From: Takakia lepidozioides
Taxonomy: Eukaryota > Streptophyta > Takakiopsida > Takakiales > Takakiaceae
DNA: 64,000 nt
Direction of reading: 5' to 3'
Assembly: GCA_030704615.1 (NCBI GenBank)
Contig: CM060732.1
Span: 58,013,053 to 58,077,052 of the forward strand
Position 1 is the stretch's first letter; every line of letters starts with the position of its first letter. The notes beneath the pieces were generated by a model that saw only the letters and a program-made list of their open reading frames with translations, did no database searches and was not told where the DNA came from. Of this stretch, positions 1 to 12,410 are shown piece after piece. A program made the position numbers and the translations under genes.

Positions 1-103
1 TTCATATGTATGTATCATGAACAAATTCAAGAACTCATTGAATTGATGTATACTTCCATTTGCAGCTTTGCATGACTTAGACAATTTCAAGATGTATCAC
101 ACA

Positions 104-261
104 GGCTTGAAAACACACAAAGAACTTAGAACAATGCAAGGAGCTTCAAGCACACAAAGGACTTGTAAACAAATTCAATGAGCTTCAGACACACAAAAGA
201 CTTGGAACAAATTCAACGGGCTTCAAGCACACAAGTATATAAGGGACTTAGACAAATTCAG
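104..261. repeat. Degenerate ~38-bp tandem repeat, about four units
   Basis: Units start at about 104, 141, 180 and 218. Each follows the pattern gRGCTTcaa-CACACAA-R-ACTT-acaa-ttcaa with substitutions and small indels. No coding content is convincing; a short frame across it is only a by-product of the repeat. Confidence 0.7.
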
Positions 262-717
262 GGGTTCCTACAGTTTGACATTCAAAACTGTTTGGAAACT
301 GTATTTCCGGTGAAATCACCTTCATCTGCAAAACCCGGGATGCATTTCCGGTTAGGGGTAGGCCATACATATGTGGGGTGGCAAAGTCCAAAACCCCTCA
401 TTATGAGGGGTGGGCCGAACCTGGGGCAGGAGTTTCATAGGGTTGAGGGTGGAGTGGGCCCCCAAGAAAGTAGGGGCCGGGTAGCGAGAGGAGCTCCCAA
501 ACCCTCTACCCTTGTGGGCTATGGTTCCAAATATCCCTAGGCCTGCAGGCTATAATTTAGGTGTGCCATTTGAAGTCTTGGGCAGGGAACCTAAAGATGC
601 GATGACAATTGATTGGTCTCAAAAACATTTGGGGAAGTGTCAAGGGCAAGGGCACTTAAGGGCACTCATGTGAGCTTGGGCACTTAGGGGTTAAGGGTGA
701 CATAAGAATAAAGCATG

Positions 718-742
718 TAACATTTATCGAGGGTCGACTGTA
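718..742 (-). repeat. Orphan terminal repeat of a Tc1/pogo-like element
   Basis: The reverse complement begins TACAGTCGACCCTCGATAAA and differs at only a few positions from the 25-bp terminal repeats of the element at 48784-49590. The orientation is that of a right end. No matching left end is visible between here and base 1, so the element is either truncated or starts outside the window. Confidence 0.55.
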
Positions 743-1596
743 ACAGCGTCCGGGAAATAATTTCAGTTGAACCAGCCAGTAGCCGCTCATTCCCAGCAGC
801 AATCGGCTAAGTGGGTTGGGCAGTCGGCGGCTGCCCCTTAGTGGTAACTATACCCGGTCAATTTCCGAGATAATTATTTTACAATAATATTCCTAATGAT
901 TTATTTTGTGTTCAGCTATAAATCCGGCCCTTATAAATATCAACCGGTTGACAACACAAGTGTCAAATGCACAACAATAAGTAAATAATAATAATAAATA
1001 ATAATTACAACCAGTTTTAAGCAATTCAAACAAAGTGAAGAACATTGTATCCTTATAGAAGTTGGACCTGTCAATGCCTTCAAACCACATGGAGAAGAAT
1101 TGAACCCGTGTGGAGGGGTGAGCTATGATGGCAGGCAGCGAGTGCAAGCAGGCGTGGGGCTGGGGGCTGCGAGAGCAACGTCCAGACTTAGTAGGGTTTG
1201 CCCGCGGCCCGACCTCTTGAGTTCAATATTTTTTGACCTAAACGCCCTTCCTCGGATGTAACCCGGCCTGGCACGTTGGATTTCTGCCATGTGGCGGACT
1301 TTGACTGCCATTTCCATTTTTTTGTAATATAAGAAGGGCCGGAATCCGTCCAGGCCTTGCCATCTAAGGCAGATTTCCTGTAATGAAATGGAAAGGCAAA
1401 TATCCTTCCTAAGAGTAGGGCACCCGGTTGATTTCCGCTTCGGCCATTTTGTCCCTCGGATCCATTTCCTGAGGTTTCATATTTCATTCGGAAATTCTGG
1501 AATTCAGTCGGCTAGCATGTAACTGGCTGCCGGTTCTCCCAGGACGTTGGACTGTAATGCATGCCTAATGTATGGAAATTACCTAGGTGAGGTGCC

Positions 1597-1607
1597 TATA
1601 TAATAAA
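1597..1607 (+). promoter_or_regulatory. Candidate TATA box of lipoxygenase gene 1
   Basis: TATATAATAAA lies about 565 bp before the start codon, which would imply a 5' leader of roughly 530 nt. It is the best TATA-like match in the proximal flank, but AT-rich DNA makes such matches common. Confidence 0.3.
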
Positions 1608-2171
1608 AACGAATCTGCCCAATAATATTCCATTTTTATTAATTATTAGGCACGGAAGTGCATAATAAGCTAGGTAAGTACTAATTACGGTATTGTGCTT
1701 TTATTTCAAAGCTATCCCATGGAACCAACTAGTGTAGCAAGATGGCTGCCTCCCTGTGATATGGATCTGGTTTGCAATATGGGAAACCAGCGGTTTTATG
1801 CCATGTGGCATCCTTGCTTAGTGGAGGGCTTTCTATTTAAACTGGGGCTTTGGGCACTGTTACCCAGTGTAGAGTAGTGTATTGTAACAATAGGGTGGTG
1901 GTGCTCGGGAGTGATGAGTACATAAGAGCGTCCCACACTATCCTCGTCCTCAACACTGATTGTCAGAAGTAAACTTGGAATGTCGATCACCTTCCTCCCA
2001 GCTGCTGCTCTCTTGTCTGTTGGGATTTCTTACTTCCCGGAACATTGACAGCTTACGCAGTACTTCACGACCTCAGTCGCTCAAGCTTGATCAGTTTTGT
2101 ACCGTCTTGCTGGTCCCCCAACACCCATGTCGGGACTACACATGTTGTGGACTTGACACAGATAGGGAAGA

Positions 2172-5100
2172 ATGGAGCAAACTTTAAGGGTCTCCGCATT
2201 GAGCTCATTCACTTCTAGTACAGTTAGCAATGTGATGACAGCGCAGGCTGCGTCTTCCCTCAAATCTGGGCTACCATTACTGTGTAATGACTCCACTAAG
2301 GCACTCAGGCTTACGGGCTTCTCTCATGGAAAACTTGAGAAGACACGACGGAGTGTAGGCGTGCAGGCCTCAGCAATCGACCCGCTGGTCAAGGGCTTGG
2401 AGGGCTTGTTCCATCGGGGTCAGGAGAGTAAGAGTGACAATGTGGAGTACGTTAGTCTGAGTGGCACTCTCGTGGTCCGCAAGAAGAGTCTCTTGAAGTA
2501 TGCGGACGTAGGCTCAGACTTTGTGGATGATAGCGAGGATCGGGTGCTCAACAGGAAAGTAACTCTCCAGCTCATCAGTGCGGATCAAGTGCAGCCTGGT
2601 GAGCTTCTAACTCGCTGTTCATGAATAAGAGTTACGAGGGGTTTCATGTGCACAATCTTATGGCCTAATGGAATGTCCCGTTGTACTCCAGGCACTCAAA
2701 CCGGGAAGTTGGGCACGGAAACTGTCGTGGAGAATTGGTTCAAATCTCAAGATACATTGAAGCAGAGTGACATCAGCTACCCTATCACTTTCAAAGTGCC
2801 CAATGACTTCGGGACTCCAGGGGCCTTCACTGTAAAGAATCGCCACAGCAATGAGGTCTTTTTCAAATCTCTTACTCTGACACTTCCACATGGGAAGGAG
2901 GTGTACTTTGGATGCAACTCGTGGGTCTACAATGTCAACAAGTACAAGGTCGACCGCATCTTTTTCAGCAGTCAGGTATTGCATTAACCATCTTGAACTG
3001 GACACGAAAAGGTCATGTCCTTGAGTATTCAAACATTGCAAATTGAAGTGCTTAGCATCAGCTGAGAAAATGCAATGGGTGCCACAGGTGTACATGACTG
3101 GTCAGACTCCACCAGGGCTTGTGGAACTGCGTAAGGTCGAATTGCAAAATTTGAGGGGGGATGGCCATGGTGAGAGGCAATTTTGGGATCGCATCTATGA
3201 CTACGATACCTACAATGACTTGGGTTTATCTATATTCCCAAAGCTGAGAAGGCCTCCTCTGGGGGGCAACCAAATATTGCCATATCCCCGCCGCTGTCGT
3301 AGTGGACGCAAACTTGATTCTGCAGGTAAATCCGATCCCACTTCCTTTCAACCCGTCGAGGAATCATCTGGACGTCTCCCTCCTGCATCCCTCAGCACAA
3401 GATTGGTGAGTCAAGCTAATGCACGTCCTTGTCCTGAAGGCTGATATCATACCAAAAATGTCTGTTATGGCAGATCCATTATCTGAGGTCAAACCGCTTA
3501 GCGTCTTTTCTTATGTCCCGCGGGACGAGTTTTTTGAGGCGCAAAAGGAGACAGATTTTCTCAGCAACATGTTTCGGTCACTTGGGCATGCTCTCATTCC
3601 AGTCATGAAATCTGTCTTCTCTGGTAAGCACATGGAGTTCACAAGTTTCAAAGACCTGCGCAACCTCTACGAGAAAGGGATCGATTTGAAGAAGCCGTTG
3701 CAGAAACAAGCTGCCGACCAAGCAGCCGGTAGCAATACTGAAAATGCCGCTGCACAACTTCTGCACCCCTCCGAAGTGGTCAAGAGCCTGGGCGCTGATG
3801 ACCATGCGAGTATCCTCAAATTCAGTGTGCCTCAAGTCATTGAAGGTACGTGAAATTCACGCCATACTGGTATGATCTATCCCTCCACTCCTGCATCTTT
3901 CAGGGAGTTCAAATCTCTGGAGCCCAAGCCCAACTTTGCAGATTTTGTATCCACTAAAACAGTTCAGAGTAAAAATTCGTTTGGTGTGTCTGCGTCCCAC
4001 AGCTAACGAGGAGGCGTGGATGGAAGATGAGGAATTTGGGCGTCAAACTTTGGCCGGTGTAAACCCGTTCATCATTCAGCGCCTCACGGTGAAGTATCTC
4101 TTCCACTCCAGCCCACACTGTTCTCAAAGATAACAAAGGATCTCTCATGGTACAAAGATTGTGTAGCAACTAAGATAAGAAGTGCCAGCATACTTTTGAA
4201 GGTTCCCCTCTTGAATGTCCCAAACATCCATTGAATACGAAGCTCCCAGATCAGGTTGATTGGTCAGAATTTAGAGTTGAACAAGTTCAGACTAGCAATA
4301 CGAGATTGGATTTTCTGTAAGACATGCATGCATAAAAATGTGATAATTTGTGGATTTTTGATGTGTTGGTTGTGGGCACTTGATATTCTAGGAATTCCCG
4401 TTGGTGAGTAGTTTGAACGATGTTGAAAAGTATGGGGACCCAAGATCAGCCATCACCGCGGAGCATATTGAGCCATACATGGAAGGTCTTACAGTCCAGC
4501 AGGTAAAATAGTTCAACTAGTTATGGGCTGCTTTGACCAAGCATTGAGCTATGTAAATTTTCACACAGAAGTCCGATTTATCATCTCTTTTGAATCAGTC
4601 TCTAGTCTTGCTCTAGAGATGACCTGTCAGCTAAGGTTATAAGTAGTGGTAGATATGTGGGTTGGGTTCATTTGCAGCCAGGCTACAGGTTTGAAGTGAA
4701 AAACCCTCGGAGCTCAGGTCTACTTTGTTAGTCTTCTTCTGTTTTGCCTTCCTGTACATAACAAGTATTTTGAGACCTCTATGTGAAATGTGAATTTTGA
4801 GATAATTGATGCCTTGTGTGGGGAAATATTGCAGGCATTGAATGAAAAAAGGCTGTACACGTTGGATTTCCATGACTCCTTTTTGCCCTACATTCAACGA
4901 ATGAATGAGTCCAAAGACTTTGACTCCAAGGCCTACGCAACCAGGACCATCCTGTTTCTCGCAAGTGATAAAAAGATGATGCCTGTGGCCATCGAGCTGG
5001 CCTTGCCAGGAAATACCTCCAGCAGCAAGAGGGTGCTTACTCCTCCTCCAAAGGACGGTAACCCATGGTTGTGGCGTCTTGCCAAAGCACATGTTTGGGC

Positions 5101-6834
5101 CAATGATAATGCATTCAACCAGATCTACACTCATTGGTACGTTGGCAAATTTTATACCTTCTGAGTTGACATGTAAGTGGGAATTAGGGGGATGAAAATC
5201 AATACTTTGACATCAATTTTGTCCTATGTATTTCTGTAGGACACGTACACACGCTGCGTTTGAATCTTACATCATCGCAACAAATAGACAGCTGAGTGTC
5301 CTGCATCCGGTGAATGCTTTGCTGCTACCACACTACAAGAACACCATGACTATCAACTCATCCGCTCGGATAAGCCTCGTTAGTGCTGGTGGACTCCTTG
5401 AGGAATGCTTCTCCACCGGAACTTATTCTATGGAGATAGGTGCAAAAATCTATGGGGCATTATGGCACTTTGAGGACGACGCCATACCCATTGACCTGCT
5501 CAAGAGGTGAGTGATTTCCTTGAAGCATACTAAGATGTGAGGCTATTCCAAAATGATTTTTGTTTTACATACCCCAGGTTACATAAATTTTATCCATGAT
5601 TGTATTTTTTGGTATTTTATCTTGCTTGGATTCAAACCGTGGACTGTTTGCACATGCACCTTGAAAGTGGAAATGGCTAGTACAATTGTAAGCTCACCAT
5701 TTGTCCAGAGCCTTTAGTCATTATTGCATCAACATTCTTTATTAGTAAGTCATTCGCAAAGTCGTTGCAATGCAGGGGATTGGCAGAGCCCGATCAAAAC
5801 TCTGAGAGTGGTGTGAAGTTGGTGATTGAGGACTACCCTTATGCGGTTGATGGCCTTGACCTATGGTGTGTCCTGAAGAACTGGGTGCAAGACTATGTCA
5901 ACATATACTACTTGGATGACAATGTTGTGCAGCAGGATGCAGAGCTCCAGGCCTGGTGGTCCGAAATCCGCACCAAGGGACATGAAGAGAAGAAAGATGC
6001 AGAGGGCTGGCCAGTTCTCAATTCCAAGAAAAATCTGATCCAAATCTTGACAACAATCATCTGGTTGGCTACTGGTCACCATGCCGCTGTGAACTTTGGG
6101 CAGTATGCATATACAGCTTACATGCCCAACCATCCTTGCACAATGCGGCGTCACCTTCCTGAAGAGAATAGCGAAGAGTACAAAGAGCTGCTATCTGACC
6201 CGGAGAGGTTCTTCCTTAGATCCCAAGCAACGCCTTCACAGGCGGCCCTGTCCATGTCCCTGGTTGAGATCTTCTCAAAGCATGCAGTTAATGAGCAATA
6301 CCTGGGCGAGGAAGCAACGGACAAGTGGGCAGACAATCACGAGGTACGTTCCTCAATTCGTATCCATAGCTGACCAGTACAACTTTTCCACTCACTTGGC
6401 TAGACACTGCCCTTCCAGACACTCAGATCTGTCATGAATGGAAGACAGTTGTCTTCAGGTGCTCTGCTTGTTTGTGGTGTGTCTCAGATTACAGTGGATG
6501 TGATTCCTGTGGAGCCGTACCGGAGTAGTACTTAACCTAGTCAAATGCTGGCTCCTGAACCAATTGCACAAAACAATCTCTGAATACTCTTAGAACCTAG
6601 ATAGCTGCATTTGCAATCTTCCAATGAAATGTTTTCTTTGGTTTGAAGGTACTCAAAGCATTTGAGAAGTATAGAGAGCAACTGCAACAAGTGGAGAAGA
6701 GAATGAACGACAGAAACGCCCTGAAGCTCGGAAACCGTTGGGGTCCTGCCCAACTACCCTACACCTTGCTTCTTCCCTCCTCCCCGACACCTGGTCTAAC
6801 AGGCAGGGGTGTCCCTAATAGTATCTCCATATGA
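2172..6834 (+). CDS. LOX: Lipoxygenase gene 1, plastid-type, 10 exons
   Basis: Linoleate/linolenate lipoxygenase, a non-haem iron dioxygenase that makes fatty-acid hydroperoxides for oxylipin synthesis. Exons inferred from GT-AG borders and frame: 2172-2598, 2692-2975, 3088-3325, 3474-3845, 4003-4088, 4392-4502, 4835-5136, 5240-5506, 5776-6343, 6649-6834. They sum to 2841 nt, giving 946 aa, normal for a plastid lipoxygenase. The first ~50 residues are rich in Ser, Thr and Ala and look like a transit peptide. A PLAT/LH2 domain (about 85-230) precedes the catalytic domain. Iron ligands are visible as H606 and H611 (HWTRTH), H798 and N802 (HHAAVN) and the C-terminal I946 (ending GVPNSISI). The motif [14 protein letters not shown] carries Ala at the position that usually marks S-specific enzymes. 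No frameshift or stop is seen. The 9- versus 13-position specificity cannot be read safely. Its paralogue lies at 52013-57453. Confidence 0.93.
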
Positions 6835-9800
6835 GAGTATTAACTGTAACTTTTCTGAGTAGCCTGGCACTCCAATTAGTCATGCAAACGTTCTAATTCT
6901 GAAGGCCATGATCATGAGACCGTGCCTGGTCAGTCTCCCACCCAATTTCTCACATCCTCTCTGGAACACGACCATGTATGTAAAACGGAAGTGGGGATGG
7001 GAGATATATGGAGCAGATGAATACTTCATCTTTTGAGCACTGCTTAGTCTACAGGTGTTCCATCAATAGCATCCCGATACTACTCTCTCTTGAGAAAACA
7101 TAGCTCCAGGGGCTATTTGATTACTACAAGGATCGGCGATGCCTTAAAGCTCACCTACCGGGGCAAAGTGGCTTAGAGAGAAGACCAGGAGTAGAGTTTG
7201 GTGGTGGTTCATGTTACATAAATATCATATACATACACATGCACAGTGTGGGTGCATCTAAGAAAAAGGTGGTATATCAACTAATTTCAGAAGGAAGTAC
7301 AAGAAGTGACCACAGTGTAGACTATCATATAGTGAGACTCAACCTGAACTAGTAGAGCAGTTGATGGAGTATAAGATGTTTCCAGGCAAGGTACTGTTTG
7401 AATATTAAGAAGATCAAATGTTGCAATGGCTTCGGCTGTCTGTGTCCTGGGACGTCTCTCCCTCTCTTCATGTCTTATTCTCTAATGCATCTCACCTGTC
7501 CCTTGATTACTCTAGATAACAGGAAGTAAACATCATATTATCCTATCAATATTGACATCAGTTGGTGCCTCTAAAGATGTCTCACAAATTGACCGTCACG
7601 TATTGCGGTTCCTGACGCAGTGCCACGGCCCAAGCCATCCTTGCGCGCTCAAACAAAAGAAATTCCGATGTGACGAGTAGCACTCTCCACGTTGGAACTT
7701 GGAACCAATGCACATGAACTAGTGTTGTCTTTTACATGGCTTGTGCGGGCTACACTCATGAATCCAAATCAATTCCTAAATGGGAGCTCGACATGTTTAC
7801 ATAACAGAGAAATCTGTGTTGAGCAGGCTGACAACTTAGACGAACTTCGAATCTCCTCAGACCGACATTTCAAGCAGTATCCGTCGTGGTTCCAATGAAC
7901 ACACTCTGAGTACCGCCTTCAAGTTCTTGACAAAAACGAGTCAACTACGCAAAATATGGCTTTCAAGATCAGATAATGATGCCTCACATGATGAGTAGTC
8001 CAGTGCAGATGCCAGAAGTCCCATGCCCAACAAGCTGGACACGCGCCCCTGAGCATGGCCAGCACTAGAGTTAATGCGCCCACTGCAACGATCACTCTCG
8101 TGATCGAACACTATTGCGGCATATCCCTCATCACTCCAATGAAAAGTGAGTAGTCAACAACCATCGAATCAGCTACGCAAAGTTGGCATTCAAGATCAGA
8201 TCAACATGTGAACGCTGCCAGACGGACCCTACCGTGACAGCTTGGCAGCTTGCCCACCACGGCCCACTACATAGTTAATGCGCACACGAGAGTCTCGTGA
8301 TCGACCATATTCAATGACTTCTTACCCCATTTAGCACACGTAAGTAAATATTCTTTCAGTTCTGATCTGGCCAGAGTTTTCCAACAACACATAGGACAGT
8401 CCACCCACTCTTTTTATAGCGTACTGTGTCAATTGTGACCGTGAGGACCATGTCCAGCTCGTGATCCATCCCCCTCAGAGGATTCCGTGGACCCATTTCC
8501 AAATGATGGTGCAATGCTCTGCAGAACATTCAACAATCTACTTTCTATGGTACTGCTGTAGATCTTTCAGTGAGCACATGTTGCATATGTAGCTCCATTC
8601 ACACAGTCTTATATAGAGCAACGTTACATTCTTTGCCCAATATTCGCTTCTATCGTCCCCCTTTTTACAAATGCACTACCTACCCATTACCCTACACCCT
8701 TGACCCGTTGACCAGTGCCAGGGCTTGTGAACTCAGCAAAGCCTGAAGTCTTGGGGAATGATTACAAGACCCTCTACTCACGCACTACTCATGGTCAACA
8801 TTGATAGCAAACCTCCACATTGCAAACATTTGAACTGAGGTTGAGGTTGGGTAGCGCGTGAGCCTGCTAGAGGGGAATATTACCAATATTCCCCATATAT
8901 TCTAAGAGTATGATTTAGCGAAATCACATTCAATCGACAACATAGCTCACCGAACTATTTAAAAGGAAATTATTCAACTCTTTGCTCACGCTAGGATACA
9001 CACTCACAATTGAATGTGAGACTAAGTACCCTCTCTTGCGAAACTCTCTTTATGATTTTTTTTTTTCTTTTTGGTTTTTATTTTGCCAACGAAACTCTCT
9101 AACCTCATCATCAACAGTGAGTAATGTGATTGTCACTTATGACTCTGATGTTATAACTGCTTGGGTTTCAGTTAATCCATAAAGTGCAGAAAACTGAGCA
9201 CGAAGTCAAAAAAGAGGGCACCAAATCATAAACTAGGGATGAGGGCAACCACTGCTATTGCGCGAGCTCGTGAGCTCTGACCGCCTCCGCCTCGATGACT
9301 AACAAAACTCGGCACCAAACTCCTGCCACCCCCATTTTCCTGGTCCTGGCAGTTTGGTCCTGTGTTTTTTTCTAGTCGTACCGCTTGATCCTGAGTTTCG
9401 AGTTTCATACCGAGTTTTGACCAAACTCAGGGTTCTCATGCCGAGTTTGCGACCCTTTACGTTTTCTCAGTTCTAAGTTTCTGAATGTACATCCCTGTGT
9501 TTCCGCTAGCTAGCTTGTGCTAGGCTTTGTGAGAGAAGAAAACTCCACATGAAGGCGCTGGCTATTTCACGTACGTTGGCGATCCGAAGGAAGAGCAAGG
9601 TTGTTGCAGTCAAGATGTCCTCCAGATTTTGAACAGTTTTCACTGGGGCCTCACTGTTGTAAGTTCCTAGAATCTCTTCTCTTGGGCATCTGAAGATTTG
9701 CAGTCACGAAAAGGGATTCAAATGTTTGTACTCAAATCACCGAGGGCCGTCAGGCTGATCAGGTGTTGAGTACTCACCGTAACTGAGGCTTCCAAATCTA

Positions 9801-9993
9801 GGTATTGGAACTCTTCATACCAGGCTGGTTTTTCATACAAGTGTTGATACTTGATACCATTGCTTTTATACCAGAGGAAACCCAATTATACCATAACAAC
9901 ACTAATATTGTACAATTATTACAAAATTCCATTATAAGGCTAAAACCCAAAACCCTAGACTGTGCATTTGGAAGTTAGAATGTACAAAGGAGG
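6835..9993. other. Intergenic region between lipoxygenase gene 1 and the LINE
   Basis: No gene is supported. The first 300 bases are probably lipoxygenase 3' UTR. A diverged direct repeat lies at 7943-8306. The short open frames at 7692, 8982 and 9226 have no recognisable domain and look fortuitous. Confidence 0.6.
7943..8306. repeat. Diverged direct repeat, two units ~228 bp apart
   Basis: Unit 1 (about 7943-8110) and unit 2 (about 8171-8306) both open with a CTACGCAAA-GGC-TTCAAGATCAGAT pattern and both close with AGTTAATGCGC followed by TCTCGTGATCGA. The middle parts differ by indels. It looks like an old tandem duplication. Confidence 0.6.
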
Positions 9994-10394
9994 ATGTGCA
10001 GACAGCGGGCGGCTACAGACGGTAGACACCCCAACCGTGGGCCTAAACGGGACACAGCAGTTGTGCAGGCTGGTGCCGGGCCCGCCACTCCTCACACACC
10101 AGCCTTCGGCGTGATAATGGTGGGCCCTTCTCTGCCACACAAGGTAACCCTAGACGCCAGGGTGGTCAGCCCCCTTGCACTAGGCACATCCGCCAGAGCA
10201 ATGGTACAGCCAGGGGCAATATTGGTGGTGGGCCCTGTCCCTCCTTTCAAGACAATCCTAGGAGCAGTAGAAATGGGGCCAAGAGTACTCCTACACCCTC
10301 CCTCTCCGGTCACAGCAGCCCTCTTCCACGGAGGAGAGGAAGCATTGCTAATGGTGAACCCTCCCACTCTACCCAAGGTCACAGCTCTACATGA

Positions 10395-11400
10395 ATGATA
10401 CCCGACAACCCCAAGCGAGGCACAACAACTCCAAATCAAGGGGTCAGTGGTCCTTCCCCAATTCGCCTTTCAGGTACACGGCGGCCGCCCACAGAGCTTA
10501 CCTCTCCACCTGGCTCGCCACCTCCTTCTAGACAGCAGACAGGTTCACCTGATCAGACCGCCCGTTCTTTTGCTCCATCTTGTCTCCCACCACCAGCACC
10601 ACCATCTTCTCCACCAGACCGAGTGCCTTGTCCAGGTTGTGGTCGGATGTTTGCCCGTATCAGGGGGCTTGCGCGTCATCGGCACACGTGTTCTACACTC
10701 AATCAGTCATCTCCGGACAGTCATTTGCCTACCCCGTTAGTAGCTCCTTCTGCCCAGGCATGGCTTTGGATTGCGACCCTTGATGTTTTGGGAGCACTTC
10801 ATTTGGGTTTGCCCCATCCCCGGCTCTATACATGCATCCCAATGGCGCTTCGCAGAGAGGTACAACATGCTTTTCGCTTACCCTTGGACCACCTTGCTCG
10901 GGACCCTTACGACATTGCTGCTTGGCACCTTTTTCTACTTTTTCCTCTATGGTGTCTAGTTTTGCCTCCACGTGGTGGTGAATCCGGACATCGAGAGACG
11001 CGTGCCCGTCTTCGTAGATTTCTCTCTGGGGACTGGGAAACCCTTCAAGACGAACATTATCTACGTGCACAAGCACTTGTGGCGCGAATAGCTCACGATA
11101 GCCCACACCAGGCAACTCCATCCATCCACATGCGTCTTCGTCGGAGTCTTATGCTAGGCCGGGCAGGAGAGTATTCCCGTGCAGTTCGAGCTCTTGCTCC
11201 TCTTACCCCAGCACCACCTTCGGCTGATACGGTCACAGCTTTGGAGAATCTCCACCCCAGTGCGGACGACATCCTTCCTTCCTTTGTGGAGGACTTTGAA
11301 CCTGATGAGGACCTTCAATTGGATCGCAATACTTTCATACAAGCATTCACACGTAGCCCTCATCTTGCAGCAGCCGGTCCGTCTGGTTTAGTGTACGAAC
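10395..11400 (+). pseudogene. LINE N-terminal region with C2H2 zinc finger
   Basis: The frame starts with about 80 residues rich in Pro, Ser and Thr. A zinc finger follows at about 10625-10693: CPGCGRMFARIRGLARHRHT, spaced like the N-terminal fingers of R2-type proteins that contact target DNA. The next 200 residues hold a basic, Arg- and Leu-rich linker and the acidic entry to the reverse transcriptase. The phrase AAAGPSGLVYEHLR is typical of the start of the polymerase domain. The frame stays open to 11741, but after about 11400 it no longer matches the family and the polymerase continues in another frame. A TGA directly precedes the ATG. Confidence 0.7.
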
Positions 11401-11406
11401 ACCTCC

Positions 11407-12410
11407 GTGTCTGTCTCAATCCACATGATTCTACTAGTGGCTTTTCCCAGCTGTTTTGCGATGGGACATATACCTACCCCAGTAGCACGTTTGCTTGGAG
11501 CAGCACGGCTCTTGGCCATGTCCAAGAACACAGGTGGGATTTGTCCTATTGCACTGGGGGAGGTTCTGTATCGCTTGGTGAGCCGCTCTATCTGCATCCA
11601 GTTTTGGGAGGTCTTTTCTTTCTCACTTTTCTCCACATCAGTTTGGGGTCGCTACTCCGGGAGGTTATGAAGCGGTGGTGCATGGGATTCGGGCTTCCCT
11701 TGACCTTCATCCAGACTGGGTCGTCCTTCAGGTGGATGTGACCAACGCCTTCAACACGGTGTCCAGATCAGCAATATTTCAAGAACTGCGATCAACCGGC
11801 GGCGCATGCCATCAACTCATTCCCTTTGTAAGATTGTTTTATGCTTCCTCCACCCCTTTGTTTTACAGTCATCACACCCGTACCGGAGATCTTTCTATAA
11901 TCCAGTCCGAAGTAGGAACCCGTCAGGGTGATCCATTAGGGGGACCTCTTTTTGCTTTTGCCCACTTCCGAGCCCTTCGCTCATCTGCGCAAGCCTTCCA
12001 ATCCTGTATATTTCCTTCTATTGCTGATGATACCCACATCATTGGCCCTTCCACTAATATCCTTTTGGCTTTCCATCACTTTGCTACCCAACTTCACTCT
12101 CTTGGGCTCACTATTCAACCTCGCAAATCCACAGTTTGGTCACCCTCTGGTCTGCCTTCAAATTTCGTGCCCCCTGTCGACTTTCTAGCACCATCTGAGG
12201 GTATTCGAGTGTTAGGTGTTCCCTTTGGTAGTACCCCTTACACAACATCTTTCCTCCAAGACGCTTTGCTACAAGATACAAGCCATATAGAGCTTCTTCC
12301 CAAACTAGGCGATATGTAGATAGCCCATGGCATTCTCACCAAATGTTTTTTACAGCCTTGGCATCTCGGTTTCCGTGTCAGCAACGCCTTTTTCTCATGG
12401 AGGTGGTTGT
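11407..12410 (+). pseudogene. LINE reverse transcriptase domain, frameshifted
   Basis: The fingers motif (ARLLGAARLLAMSK, then GGICPIALGEVLYRLVSR) sits in one frame at 11431-11625. The palm motifs sit in another frame from about 11639: QVDVTNAFNTVSR (motif A), GTRQGDPLGGPLFA (motif B) and IADDTHIIGP (motif C, ADD instead of the usual YADD). The palm frame is cut by TAG at 12317-12319, where the expected residue is Gln, consistent with a C-to-T change. The same frame continues behind it with IAHGILTKCFLQ, a family-typical thumb segment. A further shift is needed near 12410. Confidence 0.8.

Larger units (their letters stand above)
1..2171. other. Intergenic flank upstream of lipoxygenase gene 1
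   Basis: Short frames on both strands here show no recognisable domain. The stretch holds a tandem repeat (104-261), a transposon-end-like sequence (718-742) and a candidate TATA box (1597). The 550 bp before the lipoxygenase start are probably promoter and 5' leader. The last 40 bases before the ATG resemble the leader of the second lipoxygenase gene. Confidence 0.6.

Noticed and set aside
10395-11741. 448-codon frame as a normal plant gene
   Set aside because: It is the front part of a LINE polyprotein; the family match moves to other frames after about 11400.
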